64,000 bases of DNA from Runella rosea (GCF_003325355.1 NZ_CP030850.1:1736001-1800000), one strand, 5' to 3'; counted from the first letter of the stretch, positions 16,832-25,329 are shown. Notes: generated by a model not told the origin, from the letters alone. A program made the numbers and translations.

Positions 16832-17269
16832 CTAAATTGCTTCCTCTAAGTCTTCTTCCTGAATGGCTTTGCGGAGGTCTTCATCATTGACATTGAGTTG
16901 TTGCAACAAAACATCTTCTCCGGCATAAGTCTCATTTATCTGGGGTTCTTCCACCATTTCTTGCTGGGTAATGTGATTATCTTTTAAATACGTAATAATC
17001 TCATCGTCTGATACTTGGCTCAGGGTTTCTTCCCCCAGCGAAAGTTGTTTTTGCGGATACGTCACCCAAAGCAACACGCCAACCACACTCGCCGCCGCCC
17101 CGAGCAAAGCGGTTCGTTTCCACGACCAGCTGACCGTAAAAGAGGTTTCTTTCTCAGCTATTTGCTCGTAAATGCGGGTTTGTACCGTCGAAGGTAATTT
17201 CTCAAAATAGCCTTCTGGTTCCCGAAAAGGAAGCTTACGTTCGAGGTCGTCTAGTTTTATCCGTTTCAT
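16832..17269 (-). CDS. Single-pass membrane protein, probable anti-sigma component
   Basis: 145 residues. A soluble N-terminus of about 50 residues (LPFREPEGYFEKLPSTVQTR), one membrane helix at about 52-70 (TALLGAAASVVGVLLWVTY) and a very acidic C-terminal tail. It lies between the ECF sigma factor and the Spy-like gene. Size, topology and position fit an anti-sigma factor or accessory membrane protein, but no zinc-binding anti-sigma motif is visible, so the role is inferred. Confidence 0.65.
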   Translation of the reverse strand: MKRIKLDDLERKLPFREPEGYFEKLPSTVQTRIYEQIAEKETSFTVSWSWKRTALLGAAASVVGVLLWVTYPQKQLSLGEETLSQVSDDEIITYLKDNHITQQEMVEEPQINETYAGEDVLLQQLNVNDEDLRKAIQEEDLEEAI

Positions 17270-17381
17270 TTTTTCTCAGGTTCTGCAATGCTGTGGATGA
17301 AGTGGTGAGTCGTTTTCACCCGCGCAAAATGAGCCGTGGAGAAAACGTATTTATCTTTTGACAAAGCTTTTATACTAAAGT

Positions 17382-17942
17382 TTAATCTTCTCCGTTTAAA
17401 AACTTTTCAATTTTTGTCACTGCATGGTGATAGCTTGCCTTCAACGCCCCCACCGAAGTGCCGGTGATGTCGGCAATATCTTCGTATTTGAGGTCATCAA
17501 AATACTTCATGTTAAACACCAACCGCTGTTTGTCGGGCAAGGTCAGCAGCGCTTTTTGCAGCTTCAACTGAATTTCGTCTCCCGAAAGCGGAGAGTCTGT
17601 TTCGCCCGCCGCGGCTTCCAGTTTTTCTAGTAACTCGCCTTCTACATCGTGAATGGGAATAAAAAATCGGCGACGTTTTTTATTCAAAAAATTCAAACAT
17701 TCGTTGGTAGCAATGCGGTACAGCCACGTAAAAAGCTGCGCATCTCCTCGAAATGTTTCTAATGCTTGCCACGCTTTAATGAAAGTCTCTTGCGTCAAAT
17801 CATCGGCATCGTCGTGGTCAATGACCATCTTGCGAATGTGCCAATAAATTTTTTGCTGGTACTTTCGTACCAACTGATTGAAAGCAAAATTGCGGCTTTC
17901 GGGATTGGCAAATTTTTCAAGAATGGCTTGATCTGTCATCAT
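17382..17942 (-). CDS. ECF-type RNA polymerase sigma factor
   Basis: 186 residues, typical for the group. Region 2 is visible at about 20-85 (FNQLVRKYQQKIYWHIRKMV, DADDLTQETFIKAWQAL, FTWLYRIATNECLNFL) and region 4 at about 130-180 (LPDKQRLVFNMKYFDDLKYE, IADITGTSVGALKASYHHA). First gene of a three-gene unit with a membrane protein and a Spy-like periplasmic protein, a usual layout for envelope-stress control. Confidence 0.95.
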   Translation of the reverse strand: MMTDQAILEKFANPESRNFAFNQLVRKYQQKIYWHIRKMVIDHDDADDLTQETFIKAWQALETFRGDAQLFTWLYRIATNECLNFLNKKRRRFFIPIHDVEGELLEKLEAAAGETDSPLSGDEIQLKLQKALLTLPDKQRLVFNMKYFDDLKYEDIADITGTSVGALKASYHHAVTKIEKFLNGED

Positions 17943-17961
17943 TTAGGAGTGAGGAGTCAGT

Positions 17962-17994
17962 AGCGAGGAGTGAATTTTACCTTCACTCCTCGCT
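17962..17994. repeat. Intergenic hairpin repeat
   Basis: Perfect 13-base arms (AGCGAGGAGTGAA) with a 7-base loop, between the transketolase C-half stop and the sigma-factor start. Nearby GAGGAGTGA-type words make it look like a small dispersed palindrome. It lacks a T-tract. Confidence 0.6.
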
Positions 17995-17999
17995 GCCGG

Positions 18000-18956
18000 C
18001 TACTTTTTTCTTGCAATCGCCCGTTTGGCGGCTGCTACAATATCGTTGGCGGTGAGGCCGTATTTTTCCATGAGTTGCGCAGGCGTACCGCTTTCCCCGA
18101 AGCTGTCTTTCACGGCGATAAATTCTTGCGGATAAGGTGTACCCTGAATCAATAACTCAGCGATGGCACTTCCCAATCCTCCCGCTACTTGATGCTCTTC
18201 GGCCGACACCAAACAACCCGTTTTCTTCACCGATTTTAAGATGGCTTTTTCGTCCAAAGGTTTAATCGTGTGAATGTTGATGATTTCGGCGTTGATACCT
18301 TCGGCTTCGAGCATTTCGCCCGCTTGGATGGCTTCCCACACCAAATGGCCTGTGGCAAAGATACTTACATCGGTACCTTCATTGACCATCCACGCTTTTC
18401 CGATTTCAAATTTTTGGTCAGCATCCGTAAATACTGGAATCACTGGGCGACCAAAACGCAGATAAACGGGACCTTCGTATTCTGCCACGGCGATGGTAGC
18501 CGCTTTGGTTTGGTTATAATCACACGGATTGATAACGGTCATTCCGGGCAAGGCGCGCATCATGGCAAGGTCTTCCAAAATCTGGTGCGTGGCGCCATCT
18601 TCACCCAGCGTCAGGCCCGCGTGAGAAACGGCAATTTTGACATTTTTGTCAGAGTACGCTACGCTTTGACGGATTTGGTCATAGACCCGTCCCGAGCCAA
18701 AATTGGCGAACGTGGTCGCAAACGGAATCTTCCCGCCGATGGTCAGACCTGCGGCCATACCAATCATGTTGGCTTCCGAAATACCGCACTGGATAAAGCG
18801 CTCAGGGTTTTCTTTGATAAACGCGTCGAGTTTTAAAGAACCCACCAAGTCGGCGCACATCGCCACGACGTTGGGGTTGGTTTGACCTAAAACCTGCATT
18901 CCCGCGCCGAATCCGCTGCGGGTATCTTTCTTTTCGGTGAACGTATATTTTTTCAT
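18000..18956 (-). CDS. Transketolase C-terminal half
   Basis: 318 residues covering the pyrimidine-binding (PYR) and C-terminal domains of transketolase: TRSGFGAGMQVLGQTNPNVV, GISEANMIGMAAGLTIGGKI, AVSHAGLTLGEDGATHQILE and YLRFGRPVIPVF. The partner half is at 21234-22091. Together they would form a thiamine-diphosphate enzyme of the pentose phosphate pathway. Split transketolases are normal in many Bacteroidota and archaea, but the halves are usually adjacent; here three genes lie between them, all on the same strand. Confidence 0.94.
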   Translation of the reverse strand: MKKYTFTEKKDTRSGFGAGMQVLGQTNPNVVAMCADLVGSLKLDAFIKENPERFIQCGISEANMIGMAAGLTIGGKIPFATTFANFGSGRVYDQIRQSVAYSDKNVKIAVSHAGLTLGEDGATHQILEDLAMMRALPGMTVINPCDYNQTKAATIAVAEYEGPVYLRFGRPVIPVFTDADQKFEIGKAWMVNEGTDVSIFATGHLVWEAIQAGEMLEAEGINAEIINIHTIKPLDEKAILKSVKKTGCLVSAEEHQVAGGLGSAIAELLIQGTPYPQEFIAVKDSFGESGTPAQLMEKYGLTANDIVAAAKRAIARKK

Positions 18957-18977
18957 TCTTTGTGTTGTATTGCGTAA

Positions 18978-19577
18978 TTAGTTTTGGGTATTAAGTACTG
19001 AAAGTTTATTCAAAAAGTAAGCGGCACTGGGGCAATTTTGAGCAGAATGCTCTATTGAAAATCCATTCATAATCAATCTCTTAGCGAAGAGCAATTTATC
19101 TCCAATCCCCCTTCCATTTCTGGTTGCAACGGAAATTTCCTTTAACTTTTCTTCTGGCTTTGAAATAATTTCAGGAACTGCCACTTCCGGGAATATTGTG
19201 AGCAAATTGTCACCAAAGTATTTTTTCATCAGTGAGACGTCGGCCAAAAACCAAGTTTCAATCTGTTTGACAACAATCACTTTTTTTACTTTTTCATCGG
19301 TTGACTTTATTTCGTCTTTGGCCGATGTGATACAAGGTGAGTCCTCTAAATCTCGCATGCAAAAAACAAAATCTGCACCCATATCGTACAGTAGAGCGGT
19401 AAATGAAGCCAATTTTTCTTCATTTTTGAAGACATCTTTGCCACGCTCCTTTTTATTGGCTGGTAATACACCGCTAAGTACTTCGATTCCTTTGCTACGA
19501 CAGAAGGTTTTGAATGACTCAGACGATACAATCTGCTTTTCTGTATCACCTTCGACGATGAACCCCACTTTTACCAT
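18978..19577 (-). CDS. TOPRIM-like protein paired with an AAA ATPase (putative effector)
   Basis: 199 residues from the ATG at 19577, chosen because it begins at the core motif (MVKVGFIVEGDTEKQI) and gives an ATGGTAA overlap with the stop of the ATPase gene. Glu9 in VEGDTEK and the acidic pair Asp76/Asp79 (FCMRDLEDSP) match a TOPRIM-type metal site, and KQIETWFLAD recalls DUF4276/RloB-like proteins. The longer frame to 19610 would overlap the ATPase by 40 bases. Nuclease or other metal-dependent activity is inferred. TOPRIM partners of such ATPases are effectors in several anti-phage systems. Co-translated with the ATPase. Confidence 0.72.
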   Translation of the reverse strand: MVKVGFIVEGDTEKQIVSSESFKTFCRSKGIEVLSGVLPANKKERGKDVFKNEEKLASFTALLYDMGADFVFCMRDLEDSPCITSAKDEIKSTDEKVKKVIVVKQIETWFLADVSLMKKYFGDNLLTIFPEVAVPEIISKPEEKLKEISVATRNGRGIGDKLLFAKRLIMNGFSIEHSAQNCPSAAYFLNKLSVLNTQN

Positions 19578-20614
19578 GGCGTTCCTCCTCCCAATGCCCC
19601 CGAAAGCCATACTTCGGCCATGTTGAGGCCATGCAAATCCATACCTTTGATTTGTTTGATTTTGGTTTCACCGCCTATTTTATCCACCACAATCACTTCC
19701 TCGGGCGTCAGACATTCCACTAAGGCATTTGAGTGCGTATTGAGCCAAATATAATGCCCCTTTTCTTCGCAGGCAGCTCTAAAAAAATCAACTAGCTTCC
19801 TGATAACATACGGATTTAACCCATTCTCTGGCTCTTCAATGCACAAAAATTGCGGCTCGTCTGATTGATAGACGGCGGTTAAAAGCGCTAGGATGTTGTA
19901 GGTACCATCGGAAAGTAAATCTTTAGTAAAAGGTTTCTTAATACCTTTTTCGTACATCACCAACGTATCGGTACTGCTCAACTCACTAGAAACGATTTCA
20001 ATATTATCAAAGCCAGGAATGAATAAATCCAACCATTCTTTAATTTCTTCGCGTTTGACTTCGTCTTGGAGAATACGTTTGAGGACTTTTTCTAGATTAT
20101 CAGTAGATAAACTTAGTAAATAATCCCCAGTATAGTTAAGTTTTTGCCGGCTTTTCTGACCAATAAAAATATGGGTATACCAATAAAAGAATTGCTCAAA
20201 AGATACTTCTTCCATGTATCTTACATCCATGGACTTAGATAAAAACTCATTAGTGTCATTAGTATGTGGTATATCATCTTTATCAAAAAAAAGGGTAGAA
20301 TAAGCATCATATTTTCTATCGCCACTTCTAAAAGATAACTTCTCAGTTATTACTTTATAGTTTTGAAAGTCAATTTCTGCTGAAAATGTATTCTTATTGT
20401 TTCGATTTAAAAAACTTTCCTCACCACCAAATAAACTAATGGCAGACTCCCAATATGAACTTCTGTTACTTATATTAATAAACTCCAATGCCTCAAAAAT
20501 ATTCGACTTACCCGACCCGTTGGGGCCGACAAAGACCGTAAACGGGTTGGGTTCGACGATTTCCAAATCCACAATGGACTTGAAATTTTTGATATGGAGA
20601 CTTTGGAGTTTCAT
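19571..20614 (-). CDS. AAA/ABC-type ATPase (AAA_21, OLD/RecF-like)
   Basis: 347 residues. Walker A GPNGSGKS at 30-37, an ABC-like signature KDLLSDGTYNILALL, Walker B FLCIEEPENGLNP and a downstream switch histidine in LNTHSNALVECL. The N-terminus MKLQSLHIKNFKSIVDLEI is typical of SMC/RecF-like overcoming-lysogenisation-type ATPases. It has no TOPRIM of its own; the next gene supplies a TOPRIM-like protein and overlaps it by 7 bases. The middle of the gene (about 20.1-20.5 kb) is visibly more AT-rich than its neighbours, which suggests acquisition. Likely the sensor or energy partner of a two-gene module. Confidence 0.88.
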   Translation of the reverse strand: MKLQSLHIKNFKSIVDLEIVEPNPFTVFVGPNGSGKSNIFEALEFINISNRSSYWESAISLFGGEESFLNRNNKNTFSAEIDFQNYKVITEKLSFRSGDRKYDAYSTLFFDKDDIPHTNDTNEFLSKSMDVRYMEEVSFEQFFYWYTHIFIGQKSRQKLNYTGDYLLSLSTDNLEKVLKRILQDEVKREEIKEWLDLFIPGFDNIEIVSSELSSTDTLVMYEKGIKKPFTKDLLSDGTYNILALLTAVYQSDEPQFLCIEEPENGLNPYVIRKLVDFFRAACEEKGHYIWLNTHSNALVECLTPEEVIVVDKIGGETKIKQIKGMDLHGLNMAEVWLSGALGGGTPW

Positions 20615-20631
20615 TCAGTACCGGTGACCCG

Positions 20632-21222
20632 TCAATCTTTAAAGACTTCTAACAAATTGATTTTCAGTTCAGGAAAAATAAACGAGTGCATGATTTCGTC
20701 TTCAATGAAAGGCCGATGTCCGATAAAAACGCCCTGCTCGTTGAGGGTATAGACCAGTACATTCTTATCAGTCGATTGTACAATCCAATACTCGCGCACC
20801 CCAGCTTCTTCATACACCTCAAACTTATCCTTCATTTCCTTCTTACTATTGCCGGGTGAGAGAATTTCAATAATCAAATCAGGTGCACCAACACAGCCTC
20901 GCTTATCCAACTTCGATTTATCGCAAATCACGCAAAGGTCAGGCTGCACCACTGTATACACCTGTTTGTCGGTATTTTCAGATTTACGCGCCAAACGCAC
21001 ATCAAACGGCGCATGATACCATTCGCAAGGGTGTTCATCAAAATACTTTACCATTTGTGAGATAAAATACCTTGAAATAGTCTGATGTTTACGCGCAGGA
21101 GCAGGCGACATTTTAAAAATGCGCCCTTTTATCAGCTCTACCCGCTCTTCAAACTTCCATTTAAGATAGTCTGCGTAGCTGTATTGTTTTGATAAATCCA
21201 GTTGGTCAAGACTTGTTACCAT
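20632..21222 (-). CDS. Uma2-family PD-(D/E)XK nuclease-like protein
   Basis: 196 residues. The Uma2 pattern is visible: YADYLKWKFEERVELIKGRI, SPAPARKHQTISRYF, VQPDLCVICDKSKLD, and the catalytic-like PDLIIEILSPGNSKKEMKDK with YEEAGVREYWIV. Uma2 proteins are abundant in Cytophagales and cyanobacteria and have a restriction-endonuclease fold, but their biological role is largely unknown. It is 17 bases upstream of the ATPase gene and 11 bases downstream of the transketolase N-half, so it sits inside the same transcript. Whether it belongs to the ATPase module is open. Confidence 0.88.
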   Translation of the reverse strand: MVTSLDQLDLSKQYSYADYLKWKFEERVELIKGRIFKMSPAPARKHQTISRYFISQMVKYFDEHPCEWYHAPFDVRLARKSENTDKQVYTVVQPDLCVICDKSKLDKRGCVGAPDLIIEILSPGNSKKEMKDKFEVYEEAGVREYWIVQSTDKNVLVYTLNEQGVFIGHRPFIEDEIMHSFIFPELKINLLEVFKD

Positions 21223-21233
21223 CTCCTGATTGT

Positions 21234-22091
21234 TTAATAATCTCCCAGCGTCTCGGGCAATTGCGCCAAAGCTTGCTCCAATTGGGCGTCGTTAGGCGCT
21301 ACGCCGTGCCATTTGTGGCTGTGCATCATGAAGTCTACACCTTGGCCCATTTCGGTTTTCATCATCACGGCGATGGGCTGACCTTTACCCACAAGGCGCT
21401 TGATTTTGCGCAACAGGGTCGTCAGTTCGTCCATGTTGTTGCCGTCGACGGTCACTACACGCCAGCCGAAAGCTTTGTATTTTGCGCCTAAATCGCGGTT
21501 GTTATTTACTTTATTGGTCGAACCGTCGATCTGCTGACCGTTTACGTCCACAAACGCAACGAGGTTATCGACGTTGTTGTTGGGCGCAAACTGTACGGCT
21601 TCCCACACTTGGCCTTCCTGCTGCTCGCCATCGCCCATGAGGCAATACACAATATTTTTTTCGCCGTTGAGTTTTTTCGCCAACGCCGCCCCTATCGCTA
21701 CCGAAAGCCCTTGGCCCAAAGAGCCCGACGCAATACGAATGCCCGGCAGTCCTTCGTGGGTGGTGGGGTGACCTTGCAAACGGGTGTTTATCTTACGGAA
21801 GGTGGCCAATTCTTTGACGTCAAAGTACCCGCGACGCGCCAATACGCTATAAAACACGGGCGAAATATGGCCATTTGACAAAAAGAACAAATCTTCACCT
21901 TTGCCATCCAAATTGAATGACAAATAACCGCCTTTACCTTTGCGGTTGTTGATTTTCATTTGTTGAAAGTACAAGGCAACCAATAAATCGGTGCAACCTA
22001 GCGACCCGCCCGGGTGACCCGATTGACAGCCGTGGACCATGCGTAAAATATCGCGTCTTACCTGCGAAGCAATGCTTTGAAGTTCAGTCAT
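21234..22091 (-). CDS. Transketolase N-terminal half
   Basis: 285 residues with the thiamine-diphosphate (PP) domain: MVHGCQSGHPGGSLGCTDLL, GHISPVFYSVLARRGYF, IASGSLGQGLSVAIGAAL and the metal motif GDGEQQEGQVWEAVQFA. It pairs with the C-half at 18000-18956. First gene of a five-gene same-strand run. A TAtaTTTG box lies at 22129-22136, 37 bases upstream. Confidence 0.94.
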   Translation of the reverse strand: MTELQSIASQVRRDILRMVHGCQSGHPGGSLGCTDLLVALYFQQMKINNRKGKGGYLSFNLDGKGEDLFFLSNGHISPVFYSVLARRGYFDVKELATFRKINTRLQGHPTTHEGLPGIRIASGSLGQGLSVAIGAALAKKLNGEKNIVYCLMGDGEQQEGQVWEAVQFAPNNNVDNLVAFVDVNGQQIDGSTNKVNNNRDLGAKYKAFGWRVVTVDGNNMDELTTLLRKIKRLVGKGQPIAVMMKTEMGQGVDFMMHSHKWHGVAPNDAQLEQALAQLPETLGDY

Positions 22092-22128
22092 TTGGATAAT
22101 GGAAATATGCGTAGTTTTTAAATTGTTA

Positions 22129-22136
22129 CAAATATA
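22129..22136 (-). promoter_or_regulatory. Candidate -7 box for the transketolase operon
   Basis: On the minus strand this reads TAtaTTTG. A TTTG word lies 24 bases further upstream (22161-22164), slightly farther than usual for a -33 element. Confidence 0.5.
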
Positions 22137-22180
22137 AATGTCATAATGACACTTTTAGCACAAACTAACGAAAACTTAAT

Positions 22181-22630
22181 TTACGAAAGCACCTGCTCTG
22201 CGTGGTTTTTGGTGTCAATTTTAGAGATAATCTCCTGAATTACACCATTTTCGTCAATAATAAAAGTAGTACGTACTGTGCCCATATAAGTTTTGCCGTA
22301 CATGGATTTTTCGGCCCAAACACCATAGGCTTCTACGATTTGGTGCTCGGTATCGGCCAGTAAAGGAAAGGGAAGCTGATATTTTTCGGCAAATTTCTTA
22401 TGCGATTTTTCGTTATCGACGCTTGCGCCGAGCACTACGTAGCCTCTGGCTAGCATAGCATCGTAGCTATCGCGCAGACTGCACGCCTGGGCAGTACAGC
22501 CGGGTGTATCATCTTTGGGATAAAAATAGAGGACAATTTTTTTGCCCTGAAAATCAGTCAGTTTAACGACGTTTCCGTTTTGATCCTTTGCTTCGAACAG
22601 GGGAGCTTTTTCGCCTACTTGCAGTGCCAT
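22181..22630 (-). CDS. bcp: Thioredoxin-dependent thiol peroxidase (Bcp/PrxQ)
   Basis: 149 residues from the ATG at 22630 (MALQVGEKAPLFEAKDQNG). The peroxidatic cysteine is in YFYPKDDTPGCTAQACSLRD, with the resolving cysteine five residues later as in the PrxQ type. The enzyme reduces hydroperoxides using thioredoxin in the cytoplasm. The start lies 68 bases inside the end of the upstream M23 gene in another frame; the first methionine of the longer frame is at 22657. The overlap suggests coupled expression. Confidence 0.94.
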   Translation of the reverse strand: MALQVGEKAPLFEAKDQNGNVVKLTDFQGKKIVLYFYPKDDTPGCTAQACSLRDSYDAMLARGYVVLGASVDNEKSHKKFAEKYQLPFPLLADTEHQIVEAYGVWAEKSMYGKTYMGTVRTTFIIDENGVIQEIISKIDTKNHAEQVLS

Positions 22631-24569
22631 GTTTTTTACGGGTAGCGGGTTTGACAACAGGTTCTTTGATTTCGGCCTGCAAGATAGCGATATTTCCTGC
22701 GCGGTCGGTCACTTCGAGCCGTAATTCCCCCTCAAAATCAAGGGTGTCAACCAGTTTATCAGACCAAATATAGTTGCGTTTGTAGTCATAATTCATCAAA
22801 ACCCACTCTCCATTTACAAACGCATTGAACGAACTGATTCCCGACATTCCATCGGAAATACGCGCCGAAATACTTTTTTTGGAAGATTGAATCAACTTTA
22901 CAGACGGCGGCGTTTCATCGGTAGCGATGGAAAAATCCCCCAGTTCTCGGGTGGTAAAATCCAGCGTTTCGCCTTGCCATTTTCCGCCCACAAAACGCAG
23001 TCGCTCACCGTCAAAGCGGTAAGCGTGGGTCCGTTCAGGATTTGCGGGCATTAGATCGGGCCGAAAATTAACCCCGATGGCATCCCGAAGCGGGATATTT
23101 TCTTCATTGATGGCAAGCCCATTCGCGCGCGACTGCACGGCCAGATAAAGTGTATCAAAAATGCTTTGGTTGCCAAAGCGCAGCGTGTAACGGTCGCCGT
23201 TGTAGGTCTCAATGATATTGGGGCGAATCCGTTCCCGAAAGTTTGTTTTCAGTTGTTTGTTGCCAATTTGAATCGAATCGGGCAAGTAGTCGCGCAAATC
23301 AAGCAAATAGACCGTTTCACCGCTGCTCTGATACGCTGGCGCCAATTTTATACTTTTATTTTTTACGTAAATATCAGCCTGCGTCAACTGAGAAAGCCCA
23401 AATACAGTGATTTTAAGCACATTTTCTACCGCATCCGTTTTAATATAGGCCAGCGTCGGCAATGCCTCAGGCTCCTCCAAGAGAGGCAACAATTCCTCGG
23501 GTGCTTCGCCCTTTATTTTCAGTCTCAACACCGATGAATTTTCGTAAGAATCAAAGAGCGTCACCTCCACATCGTGCATGAGCGTGTCCTTTATTTGCAA
23601 TTTTCCGCGATAGCCGTCGGTTTTGTGCACATTAAATTGATTGCCGTCTGGATTATAGCATTTCAGGTAGCGAGCGCCCGTTTTTTGTTCGGTGGCGTAA
23701 TCGATAAGGTTATTATAATCGCGGGTAGACCACGACGGAAACGAAGTCATATTGTACGCAAATACTTCCTGTCCGTCGAGCTTAATTTCAACACAATTCA
23801 CGCCATTTCTGAAGTTCACCCCCGTCATGGCATCAAAAGCAATGAGTTCAAGACCGATTTCCCCCCACGCTTTGATGGGTTGCGCCACGGAATAAAAGCC
23901 TTCTTTTTGACGGACAGGCCGAAAAGTAATTCTTTCAAACTCCCCATTGATGCGACTCAGAAGCGACATGGGGCGGATGGCCATTGACGTAAAATAAGGC
24001 GGCGTACTGTCTTCAATTTCGGCAAAATCAAAGAACAAGGGATTGAGATAATTGTCCTTGGAGTCCCGAATTTCAAAATGCAAATGCGGCCCCGCCGAGC
24101 CGCCAGTGTTTCCCGAAAGTCCAATCAGTTGTCCTTTACTCACGGGAAACTGGTCGGGGGAAAGATTCAACTCTATTTCAAACGATGTACGTTCGTACTG
24201 TTTTTGGCGTAAATAACTCCCCATCGGCTCCGCAAACGAGAGCAAATGCCCGTACACCGTCGTCATGCCGTTGGGATGTTTGATAAAAATCACGTTTCCA
24301 TAACCCGACGTTTGCACTTTAATGCGCGAAATATACCCTTCTGCCGCCGCCAATACCTGCAATCCTTCCCGTTGTTGGGTGCGAATATCAATCCCCGCGT
24401 GAAAATGATTGGTGCGCAAATCTCCCAAAACCCCCGCCAAAGTGTTTTTCTGACCGGGATGAATCGGAAACTGAAAATACCCTTTCGGGAAGGATTCTCG
24501 TTGGGCAACAACCGATTGAAGAATGCCGAGAAAAAAGCAAAAAAAGTATATAAATCGTCCTTTAGTCAT
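22563..24569 (-). CDS. Secreted M23-family metallopeptidase
   Basis: 668 residues with a signal peptide (about 1-22, ending SVVAQ). The LytM/M23 domain is near the N-terminus (about 35-180): TNHFHAGIDIRTQ, YGNVIFIKHPNGMTTVYGHL and the metal motif GPHLHFEIRD. The rest is a long beta-rich region, likely Ig-like, ending in a strongly basic tail (KKHGTASRRKSSPVRSKGSK). Such enzymes cut peptidoglycan cross-links or act as M23 scaffolds; here the Zn ligands are present, so activity is plausible. It overlaps bcp at its 3' end. Confidence 0.9.
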   Translation of the reverse strand: MTKGRFIYFFCFFLGILQSVVAQRESFPKGYFQFPIHPGQKNTLAGVLGDLRTNHFHAGIDIRTQQREGLQVLAAAEGYISRIKVQTSGYGNVIFIKHPNGMTTVYGHLLSFAEPMGSYLRQKQYERTSFEIELNLSPDQFPVSKGQLIGLSGNTGGSAGPHLHFEIRDSKDNYLNPLFFDFAEIEDSTPPYFTSMAIRPMSLLSRINGEFERITFRPVRQKEGFYSVAQPIKAWGEIGLELIAFDAMTGVNFRNGVNCVEIKLDGQEVFAYNMTSFPSWSTRDYNNLIDYATEQKTGARYLKCYNPDGNQFNVHKTDGYRGKLQIKDTLMHDVEVTLFDSYENSSVLRLKIKGEAPEELLPLLEEPEALPTLAYIKTDAVENVLKITVFGLSQLTQADIYVKNKSIKLAPAYQSSGETVYLLDLRDYLPDSIQIGNKQLKTNFRERIRPNIIETYNGDRYTLRFGNQSIFDTLYLAVQSRANGLAINEENIPLRDAIGVNFRPDLMPANPERTHAYRFDGERLRFVGGKWQGETLDFTTRELGDFSIATDETPPSVKLIQSSKKSISARISDGMSGISSFNAFVNGEWVLMNYDYKRNYIWSDKLVDTLDFEGELRLEVTDRAGNIAILQAEIKEPVVKPATRKKHGTASRRKSSPVRSKGSKRKRR

Positions 24570-24655
24570 GCTGCAAGCATCATTTTTTTATCACAAAATC
24601 ACACACAAGGCTCGCAGATGCACAAATCAGTCCATTTCACGTCCTCTTGTGTTTT

Positions 24656-25267
24656 TTATTTTACCTCAAACTCAAGCATTTTAGTACCTTCAATATAAGC
24701 CGTTAGCGTATCACCTACTTTGACCGCACTAACGCCTTTGGGGGTGCCTGTAAAGAGTAAATCGCCCGTTTTTAGGGTAAAATAGCGAGAGATAAACGAT
24801 ATAATATAGTCAATTTTAAACAACATCAATGAGGTATTACCCTGTTGACGGGTTTCACCGTTGACGTCCAAATGAAAATTCAGGTTCTGTAAATCAGCGA
24901 ATTGCGATTTAGGAACAAACGACGAAACGGGTGCCGAACCATCAAACGCTTTGGCTAGTTCCCACGGCAAGCCTTTTGACTTCAGTTTTGATTGCAAATC
25001 ACGGGCGGTAAAATCAATGCCGATACCGACTTCTTCGTAGTATTTGTGGGCAAATTTTTCGTCAATATTTTTACCCATCTTACTGATTTTTACCACGATT
25101 TCTACTTCATGATGAAGATCTTGGGTAAAATCGGGATAATAAAACGGCGCATTGTCTTTGAGTAGGGCCGTGTCGGGCTTTTGAAAAATAACGGGGTCTT
25201 CGGGAACGGCGTTTTGAAGTTCGTGGATGTGATCAACGTAATTGCGGCCAATACAAATAATTTTCAT
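24656..25267 (-). CDS. Fumarylacetoacetate hydrolase-family protein
   Basis: 203 residues from the ATG at 25267, with MKIICIGRNYVDHIHEL as the usual beginning. Family motifs are FQKPDTALL, the metal-binding EVEIVVKISKMGK, and FTARDLQSKLKSKGLPWELA, DLLFTGTPKGV. A TAccTTTG box at 25289-25296 rules out the longer frame to 25309. Members hydrolyse or decarboxylate beta-keto acids or oxaloacetate; the substrate here is unknown. Confidence 0.9.
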   Translation of the reverse strand: MKIICIGRNYVDHIHELQNAVPEDPVIFQKPDTALLKDNAPFYYPDFTQDLHHEVEIVVKISKMGKNIDEKFAHKYYEEVGIGIDFTARDLQSKLKSKGLPWELAKAFDGSAPVSSFVPKSQFADLQNLNFHLDVNGETRQQGNTSLMLFKIDYIISFISRYFTLKTGDLLFTGTPKGVSAVKVGDTLTAYIEGTKMLEFEVK

Positions 25268-25288
25268 GATAAGGCATTTTTTAAGCCT

Positions 25289-25296
25289 CAAAGGTA
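25289..25296 (-). promoter_or_regulatory. Candidate -7 box for the FAH-family gene
   Basis: Reads TAccTTTG on the minus strand, 21 bases upstream of the ATG at 25267; it decides the start. Confidence 0.5.
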
Positions 25297-25329
25297 CAGA
25301 ATTTCTCAAAAATGCGCCTGCTTAGAGGT

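Noticed and set aside
18000-18956. Transketolase gene broken by insertion
   Set aside because: Both halves are complete subunits with their own starts and stops, as in naturally split transketolases; only their adjacency is disturbed.
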